16,221 nt of DNA from NCBI GenBank assembly GCA_902493125.1, contig CABUOF010000047.1, positions 1 to 16,221 of the forward strand. The letters run 5' to 3'. The position numbers and the translations under genes are program-made. The notes below the pieces were generated by a model. That model was not told where the DNA came from. It did not search any database and saw nothing but the letters and a program-made list of their open reading frames with translations. Positions 7,563 to 13,846 of this stretch are shown here, one piece after another; positions within the stretch are counted from its first letter, which is position 1, and the number at the start of each line of letters is the position of its first letter. The DNA is from an uncultured Collinsella sp. Its GTDB lineage: Bacteria > Actinomycetota > Coriobacteriia > Coriobacteriales > Coriobacteriaceae.

Positions 7563-8126
7563 ATGCCTACCATTTCTACCGCCGACTTCAAGAACGGCCT
7601 CGGTCTCCGCATCAAGGACAAGGTCTACACCATCGTCGAGTTCCAGCATGTCAAGCCGGGCAAGGGCGGCGCGTTTGTGCGCTACAAGACCCGCGACATC
7701 AAGAGCGGCCGCGTCGTTGAGAACACCTGCAACGCCGGCACCAAGTTCGAGAGCGTCATGCTCACTACCCGTGAGTTCCAGTACCTCTACAACGATGGCA
7801 CCGACTACATCTTCATGGACAACGAGTCCTATGAGCAGGTTCCCGTTCCCGAGGACATGGTGGGCGAGAACTCCAAGTGGCTGCGCGAGAACGACATCTG
7901 CCAGCTGCTCTTCGCCGACGATGAGCTCATGGGCGTGACCCCGCCGATGTTCATCGAGACCACCATCGTCCAGACCGACCCGGGCTTTAAGGGCGACACC
8001 GTCCAGGGTTCCACCAAGCCGGCCACGATCGACACCGGCGCTGTCATCCAGGTCCCCATGTACCTCAACGAGGGTGAGGTCATCAAGGTTGACACCCGCG
8101 ACGGCAAGTTCGTCTCCCGCGTCTAG
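7563..8126 (+). CDS. efp: Translation elongation factor P
   Basis: Binds between the P and E sites and relieves ribosome stalling at polyproline stretches. The 187 residues fit the family, with three beta-barrel domains in order. The tip loop of domain I is KPGKGGAF with Lys34 at the position that some bacteria modify; no modification gene is in this window. The C-terminal barrel includes the STKPATIDTGAVIQVPMYLNEGEVIKVDTRDGKFVSR region typical of EF-P, given here in outline only. ATG 7563 follows AAAGG; the in-frame codons upstream are rejected because the protein aligns from MPTISTADFKNG. It is the first gene of a run to recN and has its own promoter. Confidence 0.97.
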   Translation: MPTISTADFKNGLGLRIKDKVYTIVEFQHVKPGKGGAFVRYKTRDIKSGRVVENTCNAGTKFESVMLTTREFQYLYNDGTDYIFMDNESYEQVPVPEDMVGENSKWLRENDICQLLFADDELMGVTPPMFIETTIVQTDPGFKGDTVQGSTKPATIDTGAVIQVPMYLNEGEVIKVDTRDGKFVSRV

Positions 8127-8150
8127 CAACCAACTCTTCTAGGAGGATTC

Positions 8151-8513
8151 ATGCCCCAGGAAATCAAGATTGACGGTATCGGCATTTCGCCCGATGTTCT
8201 GACCGCCATCGTCTCGCGCGCCGTGTCCGATGTCGAGGGCATCGCCTCCGTTGGCGTCAAGGACCTTGCCACCAACCTTGTCTCCATGATGCTCTCGTCC
8301 AAGGCCCCCGCTTCCGAGCCGGCGGTCGAGGCCGAGGTCGTCGGCGACAAGCTCGCACTCACCGTGCGTGTCGTGGTGTTCTTTGGCTATCCGTTCAAGA
8401 AACTCGCCGAGGCTGTTCGCGCCGCCGTGGTCGCCGCCATCGATGCCCAAGTGGGCGTTGAGGTCGAGCGCGTCGACGTTTGCATCGACGGTCTCGTTTT
8501 CCCCAAGGAGTAA
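8151..8513 (+). CDS. Asp23/Gls24 family protein (YqhY-like)
   Basis: A 120-residue member of the Asp23/Gls24 family. It starts with EIKIDGIGISPDVLTAIVSRAVSDVEGIASVG, the characteristic opening of the fold, and ends with the VVVFFGYPFKKLAEAVRAAVVAAI and VERVDVCIDGLVF part. It has no transmembrane segment, so it is cytoplasmic or peripheral. In B. subtilis the homologue YqhY lies between accC and nusB and affects acetyl-CoA carboxylase; here no acc genes are adjacent, so that link is uncertain. The ATG at 8151 has a near-perfect AGGAGG. It lies 24 nt after efp and 3 nt before nusB. Confidence 0.93.
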   Translation: MPQEIKIDGIGISPDVLTAIVSRAVSDVEGIASVGVKDLATNLVSMMLSSKAPASEPAVEAEVVGDKLALTVRVVVFFGYPFKKLAEAVRAAVVAAIDAQVGVEVERVDVCIDGLVFPKE

Positions 8514-8516
8514 CCT

Positions 8517-9101
8517 TTGAGCCTTAAGGTTTATCGCGGGCGTACGCTTGCCCGCAGTCAGGCGCTGCAGCTGCTGTTCCAGGCCGAGGCCACGGACAGT
8601 CCGCTCGAGCGCGTCCTCGAGGGTGATTTCCTGATCTCGAAGGGTCCCCTCGATCCCTATGCTCTGGAGCTGTGCCGCGGTGCCTATGAGCATATCGATC
8701 GCATCGACTGCGCTCTGCGCTCCGTTGCCAAGAACTGGGATCTTATGCGCATGCCCGGCGCCGATCGCAATCTGCTGCGTATTGCCGTTTACGAGATGCG
8801 TTTCCTCACCGACGAGGAGGTTTCGGACGCCATCGTGATCAACGAGGCCGTCGAGCTTGCCAAGGCCTATGGCACCGACCAGTCTGCGTCGTTCGTCAAC
8901 GGCGTGCTGGGCAAGATCGCTCGCAGCGAGGAGCTGCCGGGCGAGGACCTGTACCAAGAGCTGCTGGCCGAGGACCGTGCCCGCGAGGAGGCCCAGGCCG
9001 CCGAGGCTGCCGCCAAGGTTGCGGTTGCCCAGGCTGAGGCTGGCGTGCTGGCCGAGGATTCGGACGCCGCCGAGGCTGTTGTCGACTCCGTCGAGGAGTA
9101 G
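8517..9101 (+). CDS. nusB: Transcription antitermination factor NusB
   Basis: With NusE (S10) and other Nus factors it supports rRNA antitermination. The all-helical NusB domain covers about residues 1-145: TLARSQALQLLFQ at the start, RIAVYEMRFL, then DAIVINEAVELAKAYGTDQSASFVNGVLGKI near the end, all typical. The start is a TTG at 8517, supported by AAGGAG at 8505-8510 inside the end of the previous gene and by the fit of the N terminus. The 194 residues exceed the usual 130-150 because of an Ala/Glu-rich acidic tail of about 45 residues, probably disordered or helical. Confidence 0.95.
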   Translation: MSLKVYRGRTLARSQALQLLFQAEATDSPLERVLEGDFLISKGPLDPYALELCRGAYEHIDRIDCALRSVAKNWDLMRMPGADRNLLRIAVYEMRFLTDEEVSDAIVINEAVELAKAYGTDQSASFVNGVLGKIARSEELPGEDLYQELLAEDRAREEAQAAEAAAKVAVAQAEAGVLAEDSDAAEAVVDSVEE

Positions 9102-9103
9102 CC

Positions 9104-9343
9104 ATGCCAGAGGGTTCCGTCCGCAACTTCGACGAGATCTCGGACCGTCTGGATCAGATCATCGCTACCGTTCGCTCCAAGGATACCTCCTTGGAGCGTT
9201 CGCTCGATTTGTTTGACGAAGCGATTGAGCTGGGCTCCCGCGCGGTCGATATGGTCGACAAGTTTGAGTTGACACCGCGTGAGGCCGACAAGCTCGAGCA
9301 GGAATACGATGAGGATGCGGCAAACGAATCCCAGGATAGTTAG
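9104..9343 (+). CDS. xseB: Exodeoxyribonuclease VII small subunit
   Basis: Small helical subunit of the single-strand exonuclease VII. The 79 residues contain the typical FDEISDRLDQIIATV...LERSLDLFDEAIEL heptad pattern, which forms an antiparallel helical pair, and an acidic tail. The ATG at 9104 is 2 nt after nusB, with GAGGAG overlapping the nusB end. The large subunit xseA, which often precedes it, is not in the window, so it must be encoded elsewhere or be missing. Confidence 0.9.
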   Translation: MPEGSVRNFDEISDRLDQIIATVRSKDTSLERSLDLFDEAIELGSRAVDMVDKFELTPREADKLEQEYDEDAANESQDS

Positions 9344-9369
9344 GCCGCATCTCCGGATACGAATGGTTG

Positions 9370-10182
9370 ATGGCATTCATGAAACGCGTGCGTCTTGATG
9401 ACGAACTGATTTCACAGGGCATCTGCGCCGATCGCGCGGATGCCCTTCGCACTCTTATGGCCGGCTTGGTCTCGAGTGGCGGTGAGCGCTTGACTTCGCC
9501 GGGGCTTAAGGTGATCCCGGGGCTGCCGCTGCACGTGAAGGGGCGCATTCCCTATGTTGGCCGTGGCGGTCTTAAGCTCGAAGGCGCACTTGATGCGTTT
9601 GGCATCAATCCGACGGGCCTTGCCTGCCTGGATGTGGGCTGCTCTACCGGCGGCTTTACCGATTGCCTGCTCAAGCGCGGAGCTGCGACCGTTGTCTCGG
9701 TGGACGTGGGTCGCGCCCAGTTCGATTGGTCATTGCGTCAGGACGATCGCGTGACGCTGCATGAGCGCACAAACGTGACGCAGCTGCCTGAGCTTGGCTA
9801 TGCCGGCGCCATCGACCTGGCAGTGTGTGATGTCTCGTTTACCAGCATCGCGAACATTATCGATGCGGTGCTGGCGTGCCTCGCGCCTACGGGTGCATTC
9901 TGCACGCTCGTAAAGCCGCAGTTTGAGGCTCCGGCGGCGCTGGTGGGCGAGGGCGGCATTGTGACCGAACCCGCCGTGCGCCGTGATACACTCGTTGCGG
10001 CAGTTGAACTCTTTGCCTCTAAGGGGCTGTTCCCGGTCGATGTGTGCGTGTCGCCCATTCATGGTGCCAAGGGAAACGTTGAGTTTTTCCTGTACGGCAC
10101 GAGATTTGACTCCGGCGACCGCACCGACGATGAGCTGCAATCCCAGGTATCGGTTTTGAGCGAGAAAGCTGCAACGCTATGA
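9370..10182 (+). CDS. tlyA: TlyA family rRNA (cytidine-2'-O)-methyltransferase / hemolysin-like protein
   Basis: S4-domain protein with an FtsJ/RrmJ-type methyltransferase domain. Mycobacterial TlyA 2'-O-methylates 16S and 23S rRNA cytidines, and loss causes capreomycin resistance there. The N-terminal S4 domain spans about 1-60 (RLDDELISQGICADRADALRTLMAGLV). Then come YVGRGGLKLEGAL, the SAM motif LDVGCSTGGFTD (D88), DVSFTSI, LVKPQFE and GAKGNVEFF. The methyltransferase tetrad K69-D154-K182-E238 is present. The start is uncertain: TTG 9367, ATG 9370 and ATG 9379 are in frame, and only a weak CGGAT precedes them. ATG 9370 is used here. It overlaps nadK by ATGA, as in other actinobacterial tlyA-nadK-recN clusters. 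Confidence 0.93.
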   Translation: MAFMKRVRLDDELISQGICADRADALRTLMAGLVSSGGERLTSPGLKVIPGLPLHVKGRIPYVGRGGLKLEGALDAFGINPTGLACLDVGCSTGGFTDCLLKRGAATVVSVDVGRAQFDWSLRQDDRVTLHERTNVTQLPELGYAGAIDLAVCDVSFTSIANIIDAVLACLAPTGAFCTLVKPQFEAPAALVGEGGIVTEPAVRRDTLVAAVELFASKGLFPVDVCVSPIHGAKGNVEFFLYGTRFDSGDRTDDELQSQVSVLSEKAATL

Positions 10183-11039
10183 AGGTCTTTCTGGTTCCCA
10201 ATTACTACAAACAAGAGGCGGTCGAGAGCGGCCTGATGCTTGAGCTTTGGCTGACGCGCCAGGGCTATGAGGTCGCATGGGCTGCCGACCAGCGATCCAA
10301 GATTCAGAGCACGCCTGATATTGACGGCTCCGATCTGGTCATTACGCTCGGCGGCGACGGTACGTTGCTGCGCGCTGCCCGCATCCTCAACCATCGCGAG
10401 ATTCCTATCCTCGGTCTTTCCTATGGTCACCTGGGCTTTTTGACGGCTGCGAGTCCCGAGGAGCGCGATATTCTGCAGGTCGTGAGCGACGCCCTGTCCG
10501 GCGAGCTGCATGTGAGCCGTCGCGCTACCATCGCCGCGGATATCGTGTCCGTGCGCGAAGACGGTACGAAGGATGTCGTGCGCACCTTCGCCCTCAACGA
10601 CATGGCGCTTACCCGCGGTCCGCTGTCCGATATGGTCGAGTTCGACATCACGGTGTCGGGCCACCATATCGACCGACTGCGTGGCGACGGCGTGGTCGTG
10701 TCCACGGCGACTGGTTCTACGGGTTACGCGCTCAGTGCCGGTGGCCCCATCGTGAGCCCCGACTATACGGGCATGGTCTGCGTACCCATTGCGCCGCACA
10801 CCATTCAGGCCCGTGCCTTCTTGACTTCGCCGAGTGATGTCGTCGAAATCTTTATGTCTGATGACCGTCCGAGCGTTCCGGCGATCGCTATCGATGGGCA
10901 GTTTATTACCTGTGATGGCACCGTTGAGAGCGTGGCTGTGCGCCGCGGGCCCGGTGATGTGCTGCTGCTGGATTACGGCCCCGAGAGCTTCTATAACTCG
11001 GTGAGCCGCGTATTCTACGGAGTCCGTCATGATCGATGA
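10179..11039 (+). CDS. nadK: NAD(+) kinase
   Basis: Phosphorylates NAD to NADP. The 286 residues fit the family. The diagnostic LGGDGTLLRAAR lies at about 57-67 (catalytic D60), and the STATGSTGYALSAGGPIV motif is complete. The usual NE motif reads LNDMALTRG, with Asp141 where Glu is normal. The acid is kept but shorter. AIDGQF is also present. The ATG at 10179 overlaps tlyA by 4 nt, and the gene overlaps recN by 11 nt, so all three are likely translationally coupled. Confidence 0.96.
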   Translation: MKVFLVPNYYKQEAVESGLMLELWLTRQGYEVAWAADQRSKIQSTPDIDGSDLVITLGGDGTLLRAARILNHREIPILGLSYGHLGFLTAASPEERDILQVVSDALSGELHVSRRATIAADIVSVREDGTKDVVRTFALNDMALTRGPLSDMVEFDITVSGHHIDRLRGDGVVVSTATGSTGYALSAGGPIVSPDYTGMVCVPIAPHTIQARAFLTSPSDVVEIFMSDDRPSVPAIAIDGQFITCDGTVESVAVRRGPGDVLLLDYGPESFYNSVSRVFYGVRHDR

Positions 11040-12657
11040 GCTGCAGGTTTCTAACATTGCACTCATTCGCGAGGCGACGCTGGTTCCGAGCGCGGGCCTA
11101 ACGGTTCTGACCGGAGAAACCGGCGCCGGCAAGACCGCGCTGCTCTCGGCCCTCAAGCTTATTTTGGGCGAGCGCGCGGATTCTTCGACGGTGCGCGAGG
11201 GCGAGGCGCTTGCTAGCGTTGAGGCGCGGCTGTTCGACGGTCCACACGACACGGAGGGTTTCACGGTCCAGCGTAGCCTTTCTGCCGAGGGCCGCAGCCG
11301 CGTGAAGATTGACGGCCGCATCGCCAGTGTGCGCGAGCTTTCGGAGCGCGTTGGCGTGATGATGGATCTGTGCGGCCAGCACGAGCACCAGCGCTTGCTC
11401 GATCCGGCGCATCACGTTGCGATGGTCGATGCCTGGGCGGGGCGCTCTGCGCTTGAGGCGCTGGATGTGTACCGCGCCTGCTTTAAAGCCTCGCGCGCGG
11501 CTGCCAAGGAGGTCCGTCGCGTCGAGGAGGCCTCGCGTGCGCAGGGGAGTCGCGTCGAGGAAGCGCGTTTTGCCCTCGAGCGCATCGGCGAGGTCGACCC
11601 CAAGCCAGGCGAGTATGAGGAACTCGAGGAACTGCTGCCGCGCTCCGAACATGCCGAGGTGCTGGTTGCCACAGCTAATGATGCCCATGCATCGCTTGCC
11701 TCTGAAGGGGGAGCGCTCGATGCCGTGAACAGCGCCGTGGCAGAACTTTCCCGTATGGCTTCCGTCGATCGCAAACTTGGCGACATTGCCGATTTGCTTT
11801 CGGATGCCTGTATCTCCCTTGAGGATTGCGCGAACGAACTTCGTGCCTATCGCGATGGCGTCGCCTTCGATCCGCGCGAGCTCGCTCGCATGCGTGAGCG
11901 GTATTCCGACCTCAAGGGCCTGCTGCGTCAGTGGGGTCCTACCATGGACGATGTTTTTGCCATGCGCGATCGCTCGCAAGAGCTGCTGTCCCTGGTCGAT
12001 GATGGCGATGAACAGATCAGAAAGGCGCGTGAGGCACTCGGGAGCGCCGAGCACGAGTTGTTTGCCGCTGCCAAGGCACTTAAGCGCGCTCGCAATGTGG
12101 CGGCCCCGCGCTTCTGCCACGAGGTTTGCCGCCAGATGGCTCGCCTGGAGATGGGCGGCGCCGAGCTCGTCTGGGAGTCGCGTGATCTTCCCCGTGCTGA
12201 GTGGACGCCCGTTGGTCCTTCGAGCTACGAGCTGCTATACCGCAGCGGTGCCGGTTTGACTCCACGTCCCCTGCGCCGCATTGCGTCGGGCGGCGAGCTC
12301 AGCCGCGTCATGTTGGCAAGTAAGGTTGTCCTCGGTAACGCGGACGGTGTCGATACGCTGGTGTTTGACGAGGTCGATGCTGGTGTCGGCGGCTCTACCG
12401 CACGTGCCCTCGCGAGCGTGCTGGCAGATCTCGCCGCTACGCATCAGGTGATTGTCGTAACCCACTTGGCGCAGGTTGCGGTCATGGCCGACAAACATTA
12501 TGTTGTCAGTAAGGAACCGGGCGATGTTCCCCAGACGCATTTGGACGAGGTGACCGGCGAAGCGCGTACCGCCGAGATCGCCCGCATGTTGAGCGGCGAT
12601 CAATCGGAGGCGAGCTTGGCGCATGCCAAGCAGATGCTTGAAGAAGCTCGAGGTTAG
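11029..12657 (+). CDS. recN: DNA repair protein RecN
   Basis: SMC-like ATPase that acts in double-strand break repair, tethering DNA ends. The 542 residues begin with IDELQVSNIALI and Walker A GETGAGKT (K35). A long helical, coiled-coil-rich middle follows (about 150-390), then the ABC signature ASGGELSR (E423), Walker B LVFDEVDAGVGG (D447, E448) and the His switch VVTHLAQVA. This is close to the usual 550-570 residues. ATG 11029 has ACGGAG six bases upstream. It is the last gene of the efp-to-recN run and ends 59 nt before the convergent regulator gene. Confidence 0.97.
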   Translation: MIDELQVSNIALIREATLVPSAGLTVLTGETGAGKTALLSALKLILGERADSSTVREGEALASVEARLFDGPHDTEGFTVQRSLSAEGRSRVKIDGRIASVRELSERVGVMMDLCGQHEHQRLLDPAHHVAMVDAWAGRSALEALDVYRACFKASRAAAKEVRRVEEASRAQGSRVEEARFALERIGEVDPKPGEYEELEELLPRSEHAEVLVATANDAHASLASEGGALDAVNSAVAELSRMASVDRKLGDIADLLSDACISLEDCANELRAYRDGVAFDPRELARMRERYSDLKGLLRQWGPTMDDVFAMRDRSQELLSLVDDGDEQIRKAREALGSAEHELFAAAKALKRARNVAAPRFCHEVCRQMARLEMGGAELVWESRDLPRAEWTPVGPSSYELLYRSGAGLTPRPLRRIASGGELSRVMLASKVVLGNADGVDTLVFDEVDAGVGGSTARALASVLADLAATHQVIVVTHLAQVAVMADKHYVVSKEPGDVPQTHLDEVTGEARTAEIARMLSGDQSEASLAHAKQMLEEARG

Positions 12658-12675
12658 GTCGTATCAGCGGTGTTG

Positions 12676-12708
12676 GTGGGACAAAATAGACTGAATTTTT
12701 TGTCTCAC
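12676..12708. terminator. Hairpin between convergent recN and regulator genes, possible two-way terminator
   Basis: GTGGGACAAAA (12676-12686) pairs with TTTTGTCTCAC (12698-12708) over 11 bp with one G-U, around an 11-base loop. The A and T runs lie inside the stem, and no clear T-tract follows on either strand, so termination strength is uncertain. It occupies the middle of the 59-nt convergent gap. Confidence 0.5.
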
Positions 12709-12716
12709 TTCGCGTT

Positions 12717-13574
12717 TTACTCCACGACCTTATCCGGTTGGATGAGTTCCTCATAGTAGCTGATGTGCTCTCGGGCGTCCTCGATTTCGGGCAGCAGGAA
12801 GTTGTAGATGACCTCTATGATCATCGTGGCGCTCATCTTGGAGAATGCGAAGTCACCCGTTGTCAGCAGCGCTTCGTGATTGACGGTATTAAAGGTGTAG
12901 TCGGCGAGGCGTGCAAGTGGAGACTTGCTATCGCTGCTGATGACGACTACGGTTGCGCCGCAGTTGCGAGCCGCTTTTGCCATGCGATTCAGTCGGCGCG
13001 ATTTGCCAGAGTTTGAGATTAGCACGATGACGTCACCCGGGCGTAACGTGAGCGCAAAGCCGATTGATGTCTCGCTAATGGTGCTCGCCATGCAGCGCAG
13101 GCCCAGCTGCGAAAACTTAAACGTCGCATCGAGCGCGACCGCGTTCGTATTGCCCACGGCGGCGAACTCAATAACGCCGGCATTCTTAAGCGCGTGTACA
13201 ACTGCGGCCAACGTGTCGTGATCAATGCCGTCGATGGTCGCATTAAGCTCACTCACCTTGGCGGCGAGGATATTTTTAAGGCTCTGCACCATGTTGTCGA
13301 GCGAGACCTCGTCGGTCAGGCCCTCGTTGCGCTGACTCTCTAAGTCGCGCGCCAACGAAAACTGAAAGCTGCGGAAGCTGCCAAAGCCCAGCTTGCGGCA
13401 GAAACGCGAAACGGTCGCCTCGGACGTGGCGGCAGCGCGCGAGAGCTGAGCGGCCGTGAGGCGTGGCGCTTCGGACTGGTGCTCCAATATATAGTCGACA
13501 ATGCGCTGCTCGGACTCGCTGTATCCCTGATGGGTACTAATGAGGGAAAGTGCGCTCTTGCTACTATCGGTCAT
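12717..13574 (-). CDS. MurR/RpiR family transcriptional regulator
   Basis: 285 residues. The N-terminal HTH_6 domain (about 1-80) includes YSESEQRIVDYILEH and LTAAQLSRAAATSEATVSRFCRKLGFGSFRSFQ, with the recognition helix around SEATVSRFCRKLG. A C-terminal SIS sugar-phosphate-binding domain (about 110-250) includes FAAVGNTNAVALDATFKF and VIVLISNSGKSRRLNRMAK. The start ATG at 13574 has AGGAG seven bases upstream; an in-frame ATG at 13622 lies in a probable -10 box and is not preferred. It is divergent from the PTS permease gene, so it probably responds to a sugar phosphate made by that permease and controls it. Ligand and sign of control are not known. Confidence 0.93.
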   Translation of the reverse strand: MTDSSKSALSLISTHQGYSESEQRIVDYILEHQSEAPRLTAAQLSRAAATSEATVSRFCRKLGFGSFRSFQFSLARDLESQRNEGLTDEVSLDNMVQSLKNILAAKVSELNATIDGIDHDTLAAVVHALKNAGVIEFAAVGNTNAVALDATFKFSQLGLRCMASTISETSIGFALTLRPGDVIVLISNSGKSRRLNRMAKAARNCGATVVVISSDSKSPLARLADYTFNTVNHEALLTTGDFAFSKMSATMIIEVIYNFLLPEIEDAREHISYYEELIQPDKVVE

Positions 13575-13741
13575 GGATGGCTCCTGGTTGGCATGAAAAT
13601 CTAGCTTGATTTGCAATGCCATAGTATACGGGCATTTTCAATTACAAGATACACCTTGCCGTTTCAAGTGTTGATGGTAAACTTTCACTTGCCGTTTACG
13701 GTTATGAAAGAACCTTTCACCGGAGAATTGCGCCTTGTCTC

Positions 13742-13770
13742 TTCTCACGCGGACGGTAGGTTGGTATCTT
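13742..13770 (+). promoter_or_regulatory. Candidate promoter of the PTS gene
   Basis: TTCTCA (13742-13747) and TATCTT (13765-13770) are spaced by 17 nt, each with 4 of 6 consensus bases. One copy of TTTCAAGTGT overlaps the -10 and the expected start point, a fitting place for repression. The call is tentative. Confidence 0.35.
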
Positions 13771-13784
13771 TCAAGTGTGGAAAA

Positions 13785-13825
13785 ACGCGCATCGAAGCGC
13801 GTGTAGGGGAGCGCCCGCGGGCGCT
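13785..13825 (+). promoter_or_regulatory. Tandem GC-rich hairpins in the PTS leader
   Basis: ACGCGC (13785-13790) and GCGCGT (13797-13802) form a 6-bp stem with loop ATCGAA. AGCGCCCGCGGGCGCT (13810-13825) is a perfect 16-bp palindrome. Both sit between the likely transcription start and the AAGGAGG ribosome binding site at 13835. No T-tract follows. Confidence 0.55.
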
Positions 13826-13846
13826 GTACTCAAGAAGGAGGGACAC

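Larger units (their letters stand above)
13575..13846. promoter_or_regulatory. Divergent control region with repeated TTTCA/TGAAA half-sites
   Basis: The 272-nt gap between the regulator and the PTS gene holds seven TTTCA or TGAAA half-sites: 13594, 13636, 13662, 13683, 13705, 13715 and 13769. The clearest operator candidate is TGAAAG-AAC-CTTTCA (13705-13719). CTTGCCGTTT occurs twice as a direct repeat, 33 bp apart (13655 and 13688), and TTTCAAGTGT occurs twice (13662 and 13769). CAAGTG (13665) and CACTTG (13686) also face each other. A likely - strand -10 for the regulator is TATACT (13628-13623). Confidence 0.6.

Noticed and set aside
6143..7621. 492-codon open frame on the - strand opposite the M24 peptidase
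   Set aside because: The + strand protein has all five metal ligands and a good ribosome binding site. The - strand frame crosses a terminator and a promoter and has no recognisable motif.
13575..13622. Upstream start for the RpiR-type regulator at 13622
   Set aside because: The 16 extra residues do not fit the family, and the codon overlaps a likely -10 box. ATG 13574 has AGGAG at good spacing.
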